This document shows positions 1-7,454 of a stretch of 11,007 nucleotides of DNA, piece by piece. This DNA comes from Acidobacteriota bacterium (lineage in GTDB: Bacteria; Acidobacteriota; Blastocatellia; Pyrinomonadales; Pyrinomonadaceae), in NCBI GenBank assembly GCA_013813755.1, contig JACCRD010000211.1:1-11007 (forward strand). Reading direction: 5' to 3'. A program made the translations under genes and the position numbers. Numbering within the stretch: position 1 is the first letter of the stretch; each line of letters begins with the position of its first letter. The notes under the pieces were generated by a model, which made no database searches, was not told the origin of the DNA, and saw only the letters and a list, made by a program, of their open reading frames with translations.

Positions 1-90
1 TTTATAACCCGCCCCCGTCAGAATCGTCTCCAACACGTCGCGCATTATTTCTTCATCATCACAAACTAAAATTGAACCTTTTTTCGCCAT
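1..90 (-). CDS. Response regulator, N-terminal fragment (cut by window edge)
   Basis: The reverse strand from the ATG at 90-88 reads 30 open codons to the window edge. The peptide begins MAKKGSILVCDDEEIMRDVL and continues ETILTGAGYK. This is the start of a CheY-like receiver domain: a hydrophobic first strand (SILVC), then the acidic pair and DDEE motif that bind the metal ion, then a first helix ending in L..AGY. The phosphorylated Asp of strand 3 and any output domain lie outside the window, so the class (NtrC-like, OmpR-like or stand-alone) cannot be told. No Shine-Dalgarno sequence is visible. An extended -10-like sequence lies very close upstream, so the mRNA may have a very short leader. 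The gene lies downstream of the receptor gene on the same strand, but a terminator separates them, so it is probably transcribed on its own. Confidence 0.85.
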   Translation of the reverse strand, partial: MAKKGSILVCDDEEIMRDVLETILTGAGYK

Positions 91-101
91 AAAATTTTAA
101 A

Positions 102-110
102 AATATACCA
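102..110 (-). promoter_or_regulatory. Possible extended -10 promoter element for the response regulator
   Basis: On the minus strand the sequence TGG-TATATT (110 down to 102) fits an extended -10 element (TGnTATAAT-like), 11 bases before the ATG at 90. A convincing -35 box at 16-18 bp is not visible. The flanks are very AT-rich, so chance matches are easy, and this is only a candidate. Confidence 0.25.
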
Positions 111-139
111 AAAATCTATTTTAACAATTAAGTTTCAAT

Positions 140-171
140 AAAAAAAGATGTCTCCATTGCTGAAGACATCT
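140..171 (-). terminator. Rho-independent terminator of the TonB-dependent receptor gene
   Basis: On the minus strand an 8-bp perfect stem (AGATGTCT, 171-164, pairing with AGACATCT, 153-146) closes a 10-nt loop and runs straight into a T tract (complement of the A run 140-146). It lies 29 bases past the receptor stop codon, the expected place and orientation for an intrinsic terminator. It also insulates the downstream response regulator gene. Confidence 0.85.
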
Positions 172-199
172 CCAAAATATTTCCCAGATCGGTTAAATC

Positions 200-3100
200 T
201 TAGAAATCAAAGCGTGCGCCAAATTGAATAATACGCGGGGCGTAGTTAGAGAATATCTGTCCAAAACTCGTACTATTGACATTAAAGTCTCCAGTAAAGA
301 AGTTTGGTCGGTTAAATACATTAAAAGCTTCTCCACGTAATTGTAATCTAACGGTTTCGCCAAACCGAATATTCTTACTCAAACCCATATCCACGTTAAT
401 GAATTTCGGACCGTTGATAAAGTTTCTTTGTAGATTTCCGGTTTCTCCCGGTTGATTTAGGAAGAAAACCTGTCCTTCAAAAGGTGCTTGGTCAACTGCA
501 CTTGCGCCGCGGATGCTGGCAATAGTAACACCAGCGGGAAGCGGTTGGGTTAAGTCAAGTCTTTGACCATTTGAACCAAGAGCAAACAAAACACTTGGAT
601 TGATGGCAAAAACACCGTTGGGGGTTACAAATACTCCAGTCAATTCTTTGATTTCTTTAGTCGTTAAACTTGAAGTAGCAGATTGTCTACCCGAACGAAC
701 AGTGCGATTCAGGGTTCCACGCGGGTCAACTACTCCGAGAGGAACGCCTGAACTAAGCGTTATAATCGAAGTGAATTGGAAGCCGCCGAAAATTGCATTT
801 GCAATACCGCCTTGGTTTAAGAACCGCTTTCCTTTACCAAAAGGTAATTCGAGAATGAAATTGGTATTTAAGGTGTGTGTTCGATCATAATCCGGACGAC
901 CAAAATCTAAACGGGGATTGGCATTATCCAAAAATGGATTAACACGAGTCTGACCATCATCAACTATATCAGCCAGAATTTTCTGGAACGTATAGTTCGA
1001 TTGGAAAGCAAATCCATCAGCGAAACGGTGACGAACTTCGGCTTGCAAAGAGTTGTAGCGATACTGACCGCCGTTCGTCAAAAAATTAGCAATACCTGTA
1101 TTTGGATTCGCCAGAAAGTTTACATTACCTGCTAAGCCATTTTGAATGTAAATAGCAGCTAAGTCAGCCGGAGTTCCCTGTCTTAATTGATTGGTAATCG
1201 TCGCGCTTGTTAAAAGACCACCACTGCCTAATCGCGGAAATACTGTTAAAGCCTGACACCCGGCGTTTTGAGTAGTTGTACAAGCGGCATTACCAGTTAA
1301 CAATAAGTTTGAGCGGGCGCGAATAAAGTCTTGAAGAAACCCGTTGTCGCGGATGTTAACTTGGTTAAAGTCAATTGAGCGCGTTACTTCGTCACTACGA
1401 CCACCAACATATCTAACTTCCAAAACGGTTTTAAATCCGAGTTCACGCTGAATACCAAAATTGTATTCATAAGATTTTTGCACTTGTAAATTTGGATCAA
1501 CTAAAGAAACAACCCCGAATCTACCAAATGCCGCTGTATTATTCGCTGCAAAAGGAAGCGGGAAAGTATTAAGTGTTGGAGCTGTAAAGTTTGTCGGCAA
1601 GCCCTGAAATCCCGTAACCGGATTTAACGTTGCGCGTAGATTGGTTGAGCCGGTTGCGCTTCTGGCATTAACGCCGACCGAACCTAGACCACTATTATTT
1701 AGGTTTGCGTTGTCAGCAGAGCGTATATATTCATCATTGTTAAAGTTAACGCGGAAACCGCCTCTGATGACTGTTCCGCCGCCTAACAATCCTGAAAACA
1801 ACCCTTTTTCAAATTTGGGCGAGTAAGCAAAGCTGATGTTCGGACCAAAGTTATTTTTGTCCGCTTTGAAAAAATCACCTTTTCTTCCGGCGTTTCCGCC
1901 GACCAGTTGATAAACGCCGTTTGGATCAAGCAAATCTTGCACCGGATCGTCAAAGTTTGTAACTCGCGGTTCTAAGTATAAACCGCGCGGGTCATTAAGC
2001 GGGGTATATAACTCGTAGCGCAAACCGAGATTAAGCGTTAAGTTGGGGGTAACGCGCCATTGATCTGAAACATAAGCTGAGTAAGTTTCAAAATTCAACA
2101 AACGAACTGACCGCGAACCGACTTCAAAACCTCGACTAAGGTCTTGCAAATTTGCCGTTACCCCGCCGCTACCGACGATACCAGCCAACAAGAAACGCAA
2201 AGCATTAGCACGCGCTAAATCAGTGTTGCTGATTCCGCCTGTGAATAAAGCTGAGGTTAAACCCGGCGTTTCAGTATTACTAGTGCCAGTAATAGAAAAA
2301 GTCGGAGTTATACCGGCATCGTTTAATGCTTCGACGTTGTATGCCTGAAGCTGTGCGCCAAAGCGTAGCGAATGGTTGCCGATTGTATAAACCGCATTGT
2401 CCTGAATGTTTTTATACAAAGTATTTCTTCCCTGCGAACGGAAAGACGCTTCAGCGTTAGTAACGAGCGGAAGACCAATCAAGAAATCCGTCGCAACACC
2501 ATTTTCAGTAAAAAATGGCTTTGTTTCCTGGAATCCACCGCGAATTTCATTGGAGAAATTACTGCCCAGCGTCGTTTGATACGCCGCTGCAAAAAACTGG
2601 GTCGGACCGCCTTGATTAGCAGTATTGTCGGACTCAAATCCAGCGGCAAGATCCGTGCGAGCATCTATGTTTTTATTATATTTATAAACAAAATTCACGG
2701 TATTTCTGTCATTGAGATCAAGGTCAAAACGTCCCGTAACTCCATTGCGTTCTTCCGGATTTGCACGCAGAAAGTTTACTGTCTGCAAAAAGTCTGTTCC
2801 GGTAGTAATTCCATTTCCGGTTGTCGGAAGCCGACTCAAAATACGGGATTGAATTATAGGACTAACCCCTAAAACTCCGCCATTACTTGTAAAAACTGTT
2901 TGATTAGCCGCCGGAGCAAGATTCAAATTCGCCCCGGTTAAAACATTTACAGTTCTTTGCACGCCGGCAGTATCGGTATAGGTAAAATTACCATTACGTG
3001 CCGGAGCAAGTAGAGTTGTACCGCTAGCAGTGACTTGGTTTGCTAAGCGGAAGCCTTCGTAATTGAAGAAGAAAAAAGCCTTATTTCTTGCAACCACTGG

Positions 3101-3964
3101 ACCGCCTTCACCAAAGTTAAGAATTGGTACCGGACCGCTGATGCTGCCGCCAAACTCATTGCGATTTAAGAACGGTCTAGGAGTCCCATTTAAGTTACCG
3201 AAAAACGAATTAGCAGCAAAATCCGAGTTACGGTTGAATGCATATAGCGCCCCATGGAAATTTTGACCTCCACGCGGCGTCACAAGTTGGACTTGGGTTG
3301 AACCTGAACCTAACTCCGCACCGGCATTTTGCAAAACCACGTTAAATTCGCCCGTATCGTCAACTGATGGTCGGTCGGAAACAAATCCGCCGCTACGAAT
3401 AAAATTGTCCTGAACATTTAATCCATCACGCGTGTAATTTACAGACGACGAACGTTGTCCGTTAATTGAGTTACTGGTAGCATTTACACCTGCTTGTAAG
3501 TTGAGCAGAGAAAGCGGATTGCGTCCGTTTAACGGAAGTTCCCGAATTTGTTGCGGACTAACTGTGGTACTTAATTCAGCGGTAGTCGAATTAATCTGTT
3601 CAGCGCCTGCCGTTACGGTTACTTCTTCCGTAACCGCGCCTACTTCTAGCAACGCGTTCAGCGGGTAATCCTGTCCGACGTCAATTTTCAGTTCGTTGGT
3701 TGTTAAAGTTTTATAACCCGTAGCTGTGATGGTTACTGTGTAAGTACCGAATTCGAGTTGTGAAACAGTAAAATTACCGTCAGAACTGGCAGTGACTGTT
3801 TGCTCACGCCCGGTCTGATTATCCCTCACAACAATTGTCGCGCCGGGTATCGCTCCGTCCGGAGCGGAAACCGTTCCGACTATTCTTCCAGCCGTTGTTT
3901 GTCCTAAAACAAACGCTGTTGACAGAAAAAATGTCAAAATCATTAATACAAAGTTCTTTTTCAT
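200..3964 (-). CDS. TonB-dependent receptor-like outer-membrane protein with carboxypeptidase-regulatory-like domain
   Basis: This is a large outer-membrane beta-barrel transporter or adhesin of the Oar/TonB-dependent-receptor superfamily; the substrate cannot be told. From the chosen ATG the protein has 1254 residues. Residues 1-21 are a signal peptide (MKKNFVLMILTFFLSTAFVLG, then Q). Residues about 25-108 form a CarboxypepD_reg-like beta-sandwich (GRIVGTV, GATIVVRDN, SDGNF, GTYTVTITATGY). EEVTVTAG at 113-120 resembles a TonB box. The plug follows (ELPLNGRN around 142-149, NGQRSSSVNYTRDG, QLVTPRGG). From about 238 to the end is a barrel rich in alternating aromatic strands, ending in the terminal Phe of FGARFDF, typical of BAM substrates. 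ATG 3979 (MERKK) is an alternative start; AAGGA lies only 2 nt before it, so the later ATG was preferred. The frame stays open up to 4087, but those residues would sit in front of the signal peptide. There are no neighbouring SusD-like or TonB genes in the window. No frameshift is seen. Confidence 0.93.
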   Translation of the reverse strand: MKKNFVLMILTFFLSTAFVLGQTTAGRIVGTVSAPDGAIPGATIVVRDNQTGREQTVTASSDGNFTVSQLEFGTYTVTITATGYKTLTTNELKIDVGQDYPLNALLEVGAVTEEVTVTAGAEQINSTTAELSTTVSPQQIRELPLNGRNPLSLLNLQAGVNATSNSINGQRSSSVNYTRDGLNVQDNFIRSGGFVSDRPSVDDTGEFNVVLQNAGAELGSGSTQVQLVTPRGGQNFHGALYAFNRNSDFAANSFFGNLNGTPRPFLNRNEFGGSISGPVPILNFGEGGPVVARNKAFFFFNYEGFRLANQVTASGTTLLAPARNGNFTYTDTAGVQRTVNVLTGANLNLAPAANQTVFTSNGGVLGVSPIIQSRILSRLPTTGNGITTGTDFLQTVNFLRANPEERNGVTGRFDLDLNDRNTVNFVYKYNKNIDARTDLAAGFESDNTANQGGPTQFFAAAYQTTLGSNFSNEIRGGFQETKPFFTENGVATDFLIGLPLVTNAEASFRSQGRNTLYKNIQDNAVYTIGNHSLRFGAQLQAYNVEALNDAGITPTFSITGTSNTETPGLTSALFTGGISNTDLARANALRFLLAGIVGSGGVTANLQDLSRGFEVGSRSVRLLNFETYSAYVSDQWRVTPNLTLNLGLRYELYTPLNDPRGLYLEPRVTNFDDPVQDLLDPNGVYQLVGGNAGRKGDFFKADKNNFGPNISFAYSPKFEKGLFSGLLGGGTVIRGGFRVNFNNDEYIRSADNANLNNSGLGSVGVNARSATGSTNLRATLNPVTGFQGLPTNFTAPTLNTFPLPFAANNTAAFGRFGVVSLVDPNLQVQKSYEYNFGIQRELGFKTVLEVRYVGGRSDEVTRSIDFNQVNIRDNGFLQDFIRARSNLLLTGNAACTTTQNAGCQALTVFPRLGSGGLLTSATITNQLRQGTPADLAAIYIQNGLAGNVNFLANPNTGIANFLTNGGQYRYNSLQAEVRHRFADGFAFQSNYTFQKILADIVDDGQTRVNPFLDNANPRLDFGRPDYDRTHTLNTNFILELPFGKGKRFLNQGGIANAIFGGFQFTSIITLSSGVPLGVVDPRGTLNRTVRSGRQSATSSLTTKEIKELTGVFVTPNGVFAINPSVLFALGSNGQRLDLTQPLPAGVTIASIRGASAVDQAPFEGQVFFLNQPGETGNLQRNFINGPKFINVDMGLSKNIRFGETVRLQLRGEAFNVFNRPNFFTGDFNVNSTSFGQIFSNYAPRIIQFGARFDF

Positions 3965-4314
3965 TTTTTTTCGTTCCATAATCCTTGTAATTAGTAAAAG
4001 TATTGCAATTGAATTTGAGTAAAAATTTACGATATATTTACGGCGGACAGAAAAGTTATACGCTATCTTCAGCAACCGATATGCCATACAAATAATTTAG
4101 CTATAATCTATTAAAATGCAATACTTTAAGTTAGACAGACAGTTTTTGCTGAGTCCTTTTCGCCCGTGCTTTTGGATTTTCGTTTCAAAAAATCCATAAA
4201 TATGGAAAATATTTGTAAACTTTTATTATCAAATATCTGGTTGCAAAATTACGTTATTCTATTTTCACTTTTCGCCGTACTTTTTAATATTTTTGAGCAG
4301 CTGTTTAAATATTG
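3965..4314. other. Gene-free divergent intergenic region (350 bp)
   Basis: This AT-rich gap lies between the divergent receptor gene and the DUF72 gene and should hold the promoters of both. I found no -35/-10 pair good enough to annotate on either strand. It contains a perfect 8-bp hairpin (TGGATTTT 4173-4180 with AAAATCCA 4189-4196, 8-nt loop) without a T tract, so it does not look like a terminator. A weaker AT-only stem (4286-4292 with 4307-4313) overlaps the start region of the DUF72 gene. No protein-like reading frame was recognised. Confidence 0.6.
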
Positions 4315-5148
4315 ATGAATAAAGAATCTAAAATTTATATGGGTTGTCAGGGCTGGAATTATGATGATTGGACGACGAAGCCTTTGCAGGAAACGGTTTT
4401 TTATCCGCGCGGCACGCGGGCTGACAAAATGCTTGAAACTTATTCAAAGGTTTTCGAAACGGTAGAGATTGATTCGACATTTTATGCTGTTCCGGCGAGT
4501 TCCGCTGTTGAAGGATGGTATACAAAAACGCCTGAAAATTTTATGTTCTCACTGAAAATGCCGCAGGAAATTACGCATAATTTCGCGCTCGACAAAAATT
4601 CTTACCCGGTTTTGGAAGAATTCTGTGAACGCGTCGCGCTTCTAAAAGAGAAACTCGGCGTGGTGCTTGTTCAGCTCGCGCCGCAATTTGAAGCGTCGAA
4701 AGAAAATGCTCAAAATTTACGCCGGTTTTTGGAGCGGCTTCCAAAAGAGATTCGCTTCGCGGTCGAGTTTCGTGATCGGCAATGGCTGACCGACTGGACT
4801 TTTGAAGAACTCGAAAAAAATAATGTCGCGCTGTGTTTGGTCGAAGGGAGTTGGATTCCGCGCGCAATGATGTTTGACGCGATGTCAAAAAATATAGCTG
4901 ATTTCATTTATGTCAGATTTATGGGCGAGAGAGATTTAACACATTTTGATAAAATTCAACGTCGGCAAGACGCAAATCTGGAGATTTGGAAAGAAGAAAT
5001 CAAAAAGATCGAGGCAAAAGACATTTTCGTTTATTTCAGCAATTTCTACGAGGGACACGCACCCGCCAGCGCGAATAAGTTAAAAACATTATTTGGGCAA
5101 AAAACAATTAAAGCCGGGAGTCTTGAAAATCAAAAATCACTTTTTTGA
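4315..5148 (+). CDS. DUF72 / YecE family TIM-barrel protein
   Basis: The 277-residue product matches the DUF72 (YecE) family, a widespread cytosolic TIM-barrel family whose biochemical role is not established. Family hallmarks in order are MGCQGWNYDDW (9-19), the FYPRG segment (29-33), FETVEIDSTFYAVPA (47-61), FSLKMPQEITH (78-88), VVLVQLAPQF (116-125), FAVEFRDRQW (148-157), FIYVRFMGE (197-205) and the C-terminal block VYFSNFYEGHAPASAN (239-254). Length is normal for the family and the frame is intact. ATG 4315 was chosen over the in-frame TTG directly before it (4312); neither has a good Shine-Dalgarno sequence. No signal peptide or membrane segment is seen. The stop codon is immediately followed by a MITE-like element, which leaves the coding sequence unbroken. 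It appears monocistronic, as 252 bp including that element separate it from sppA. Confidence 0.92.
   Translation: MNKESKIYMGCQGWNYDDWTTKPLQETVFYPRGTRADKMLETYSKVFETVEIDSTFYAVPASSAVEGWYTKTPENFMFSLKMPQEITHNFALDKNSYPVLEEFCERVALLKEKLGVVLVQLAPQFEASKENAQNLRRFLERLPKEIRFAVEFRDRQWLTDWTFEELEKNNVALCLVEGSWIPRAMMFDAMSKNIADFIYVRFMGERDLTHFDKIQRRQDANLEIWKEEIKKIEAKDIFVYFSNFYEGHAPASANKLKTLFGQKTIKAGSLENQKSLF
5144..5148. repeat. Putative target-site duplication, left copy (TTTGA)
   Basis: TTTGA directly precedes the left inverted repeat and includes the TGA stop of the DUF72 gene. The matching copy is at 5282-5286, directly after the right inverted repeat. The region is T-rich, so a chance 5-bp match is possible. 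Confidence 0.5.
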
Positions 5149-5281
5149 GAAATTTAGCTGCGAACAAATATGAAAGGACACGAAATTATATCAAAGAGTC
5201 ATAAAAGACGGAGTGGATAAACAGTGCGAAAGCTTTGTTTGTATTTTTGTGTTTGTTCGCGTTTGTTCGTAGCCAAATTTC
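5149..5281. mobile_element. MITE-like element with 20-bp terminal inverted repeats and TTTGA flanking duplication
   Basis: The ends are inverted copies: GAAATTTAGCTGCGAACAAA (5149-5168) against the complement of 5262-5281, pairing 18 of 20 as Watson-Crick plus one G-T wobble and one mismatch. The pairing continues imperfectly inwards (for example AAAGGACACGAAA against the complement of the TTTGTATTTTTGTGTTTG side), so the 133 bp form a degenerate long palindrome. TTTGA stands directly outside both ends (5144-5148 and 5282-5286), as a 5-bp target-site duplication would. Removing the element and one TTTGA copy keeps the TGA stop of the DUF72 gene. There is no credible transposase or other reading frame inside. 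The right side also holds tandem 10-mers, GTTTGTTCGC and GTTTGTTCGT (5251-5270). Whether it is a mobile MITE or a fixed dispersed palindromic repeat needs genome copies to decide. Confidence 0.65.
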
Positions 5282-5286
5282 TTTGA
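5282..5286. repeat. Putative target-site duplication, right copy (TTTGA)
   Basis: This TTTGA directly follows the right inverted repeat and matches 5144-5148 in direct orientation. Confidence 0.5.
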
Positions 5287-5400
5287 ATTTTCTGTAGCGA
5301 ATATTTCTTTCAAACCTTTTCACTCCTTTCAACGTAAAAGCAGATAAGTTTGCGCACCTGGAGCGGAAACTAAAGAAAGTTTTGGAGTAAGTTTTAATAA

Positions 5401-7203
5401 ATGGCAATGTCAAAAACAGCAAAAACACTTCTAATCATCGGCGGGGTTCTGTGCGCCGTCGTTCTTGTAGCAATTATCGGTATCGCGCTTCTAATTGAGG
5501 CGATGGGGAAATCAACTATCGCCGACAACAGCGTCTTAGTCTTAAATGTTTCGGGGAGTCTGCCGGATTACGCGGCGGAAGACCCGACGGCTAAAATTTT
5601 TGGTATCAATCAAGCGCAGTCTTTGTCGAGTCTTCTGACCCAGCTTAAAAAAGCAAAAGTTGACGCGCGGGTCGGCGCAGTCCTTCTCGACATTGATTAT
5701 CCGGCAATCGGTTGGGGAAAAGCCGAAGAATTACGCGCCGCGATTACCGATTACAAAACTTCCGGCAAACCCGTCTATGCTTATATGGAAGGCGGTTCAA
5801 ACAAAGAATATTACGTTGCCATCGCCGCTGATAAAATTTTTATGCCGCCGACGGGGGATTTATTTATTAACGGTTTTGCCGCTCAAGCCCAGTTTTATAA
5901 AGGCTCGCTCGATAAGCTCGGCGTCGAGTGGGAGGACGTTCACGTCGGCAAATATAAAAGTTTGAGCGAATCGTTCACGCGCACAGACCACTCACCGGAA
6001 TCGCGCGAAGTCGTCAACGCGATTCTCGACGATTATTTCGGGCGCGTCGTGAGCGCGATTAGTGAGGCGCGCAAAAAATCGCCGGAAGAAGTGCGGGCGA
6101 TTATCGATAACGCGCGTTACACAGCCGTTTCCGCGCAGCAGGAAAATTTGATTGACGGCGCGAAATACCGCGATGAAGTAAATCAGGAATTAAAAATCCG
6201 GCTCGGTTATAAGGAGACGGAAAATCTGCGTCAGACGACGGCGAACGCCTACAAGGAAATTACTCCGGAATCGCTCGGCTTAAACGATGGTGAACGAATT
6301 GCCGTGATTTTCGCTTCCGGAATTATTACGTCCGGCAAATCCGCCGACGGCAACTTCGGCGCGGCGCAAACAATCGGCTCGGACACAATCAGCAAGGCGG
6401 TGAAGGACGCGGCAGACGACGATTCAATCAAGGCGATTGTGTTGCGCGTGGATTCAGGCGGCGGATCGGCTCTGGCTTCTGATTTGATGTGGCACACGCT
6501 CGAATACGCAAAAACGAAAAAGCCGATTGTCACTTCGATGGGCGATGTCGCCGCATCAGGCGGTTATTATATCGCCGCCAATTCGCATAAAATTGTCGCC
6601 GAACCTTCAACTATTACCGGCTCAATCGGCGTAGTTTTAGGTCGTCCGGTAATCGGCGGTTTATACGAATGGCTTGGAATTAGTAACGAATATATCTCGC
6701 GCGGTAAAAACGCCGCCATCTTCCGCGAAGACAAAAAATGGACGCCGGAGGAGCGAGAAGTGTTCCAGCGCAGCGCGAACTTTTTTTATTGGGATAACTT
6801 TGTACCCAAGGTCGCCGCCGGGCGCGGGCGCAGTGTCGAGCAAATCCACGAAGTCGCGCAGGGGCGCGTGTGGACTGGAGCGCAGGCAAAAGAAAACGGT
6901 TTAATTGACGAATTCGGTGGACTAACCCGCGCCGTTGAGGTTGCCAAAGAATTGGCGAATCTGCCTGCCGATAAAGATGTTAAGCGCGTTGTATTTCCAG
7001 CCCCGCGCCCATTCCTGCAATCTATTTTCGGCGGTGATGATGAAGAACCTACTGTTAGCGCGGCTGGAAAAGCGCAACAGGACGCGATTGTCAAAGCTTT
7101 GCCAAAAGCGCTTCAAAAAATGTTTCGCTATGCAGCTTTATACGATAATTTGAACCGTGGTGAAACAATGGCGATATTGCCGCTCGAACTCGAAATCAAA
7201 TAA
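5401..7203 (+). CDS. sppA: Signal peptide peptidase SppA, long (67K) type, family S49
   Basis: SppA is a membrane-anchored serine protease of the cell envelope that degrades signal peptides left after protein export. The 600-residue length fits the two-domain form (about 600 residues) rather than the short form. Residues 9-33 form a single N-terminal membrane anchor. The N-terminal S49 domain (about 45-270) carries HVGKYKSLSESF (181-192); its Lys186 aligns with the catalytic Lys (Lys209 in E. coli). The C-terminal domain (about 297-535) carries RVDSGGGSALASDLMW and then VAASGGYYIAAN, with Ser386 as the nucleophile and the usual ITGSIGV strand after it. Both dyad residues are therefore present and the enzyme should be active. 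The start at 5401 has GGAG (5384-5387) 13 nt upstream; ATG 5407 would be even further from it. The gene ends in its own terminator. Its upstream region is shortened by the MITE-like element, about 120 bp before the start. Confidence 0.95.
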   Translation: MAMSKTAKTLLIIGGVLCAVVLVAIIGIALLIEAMGKSTIADNSVLVLNVSGSLPDYAAEDPTAKIFGINQAQSLSSLLTQLKKAKVDARVGAVLLDIDYPAIGWGKAEELRAAITDYKTSGKPVYAYMEGGSNKEYYVAIAADKIFMPPTGDLFINGFAAQAQFYKGSLDKLGVEWEDVHVGKYKSLSESFTRTDHSPESREVVNAILDDYFGRVVSAISEARKKSPEEVRAIIDNARYTAVSAQQENLIDGAKYRDEVNQELKIRLGYKETENLRQTTANAYKEITPESLGLNDGERIAVIFASGIITSGKSADGNFGAAQTIGSDTISKAVKDAADDDSIKAIVLRVDSGGGSALASDLMWHTLEYAKTKKPIVTSMGDVAASGGYYIAANSHKIVAEPSTITGSIGVVLGRPVIGGLYEWLGISNEYISRGKNAAIFREDKKWTPEEREVFQRSANFFYWDNFVPKVAAGRGRSVEQIHEVAQGRVWTGAQAKENGLIDEFGGLTRAVEVAKELANLPADKDVKRVVFPAPRPFLQSIFGGDDEEPTVSAAGKAQQDAIVKALPKALQKMFRYAALYDNLNRGETMAILPLELEIK

Positions 7204-7222
7204 AACATAAACTTAAAGCTTT

Positions 7223-7268
7223 AAAAGGAATGCGGAACGGCAGTCAAGCGCTTTTCTGCATTCCTTTT
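7223..7268 (+). terminator. Rho-independent terminator of sppA
   Basis: AAAAGGAATGCGGAA (7223-7237) pairs with TTTTCTGCATTCCTTTT (bases 7254-7268), giving a 15-bp stem with one G-T wobble and a 16-nt loop. It ends in TTTT and lies 19 bases after the sppA stop. The A run on the 5' side would also supply T's on the other strand, but no minus-strand gene is near. Confidence 0.82.
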
Positions 7269-7336
7269 GTGGTGCAGGAATTTCATACACATTCATTTTA
7301 TTGAATATCATCACTAATTTTTCAGTCTTTGTAAGT

Positions 7337-7367
7337 GCCTGTAAAGAAAAACTTTATCTCGTCAGGC
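7337..7367 (+). other. Bulged hairpin in the leader region of the exported Thr-rich protein gene
   Basis: GCCTG (7337-7341) pairs with CAGGC (7363-7367), and the adjoining TAAAG (7342-7346) pairs with CTTTA (7352-7356), closing a 5-A loop and leaving a 6-nt bulge (7357-7362) on the 3' side. The 10 bp are perfect, but each block is short. It could be a transcript structure or a protein-binding site. It matches no riboswitch class I know. Confidence 0.35.
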
Positions 7368-7395
7368 ATAGCTTTTGCAAAACAATCCATTATCA

Positions 7396-7432
7396 AAAAT
7401 TGATTCGTTAATTTTTCAAACGAGTCAATTTT
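7396..7432 (+). promoter_or_regulatory. 14-bp inverted repeat directly upstream of the 7455 gene's ribosome binding site
   Basis: AAAATTGATTCGTT (7396-7409) pairs with AACGAGTCAATTTT (7419-7432), 13 Watson-Crick pairs and one G-T, with a 9-nt loop. It ends 6 bases before the Shine-Dalgarno sequence at 7439. It has no T tract, so it is not a terminator. It could be an operator or an mRNA structure that affects translation or stability of the downstream gene. Confidence 0.5.
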
Positions 7433-7438
7433 CATTTT

Positions 7439-7445
7439 GGGAGGA
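7439..7445 (+). promoter_or_regulatory. Strong ribosome binding site (GGGAGGA)
   Basis: GGGAGGA lies 9 nt before the ATG at 7455 and is the best Shine-Dalgarno match in the window. It decides the start: the in-frame TTG at 7437 overlaps the Shine-Dalgarno sequence itself and cannot be the start. Confidence 0.9.
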
Positions 7446-7454
7446 TTTATTATT

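Noticed and set aside
2372..2872. 166-codon plus-strand open frame inside the receptor gene
   Set aside because: It is antisense to a well-supported outer-membrane barrel, lacks a ribosome binding site and shows no recognisable domain.
3965..4087. N-terminal extension of the receptor to an upstream ATG at 4087
   Set aside because: It would put 41 residues in front of a clear signal peptide; the open frame upstream is likely chance.
4173..4196. Terminator in the receptor-DUF72 gap
   Set aside because: An 8-bp stem with no T tract on either strand, located between divergent genes where no terminator is needed.
4312..4314. TTG start for the DUF72 gene
   Set aside because: An ATG follows immediately, with no Shine-Dalgarno evidence favouring the TTG.
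5186..5428. 80-codon minus-strand open frame between the DUF72 gene and sppA
   Set aside because: It mostly lies within the MITE-like palindrome and overlaps the sppA start; the sequence is low-complexity and basic/aromatic with no family resemblance.
6786..7094. Minus-strand open frames within sppA (also 6249-6533, 6680-6889)
   Set aside because: They are shadows of the higher-GC coding sequence of sppA; no start signals or domains.
7337..7432. A known riboswitch in the leader of the exported protein gene
   Set aside because: The stems do not show the conserved loops of any class I could recall, so only the hairpins are reported.
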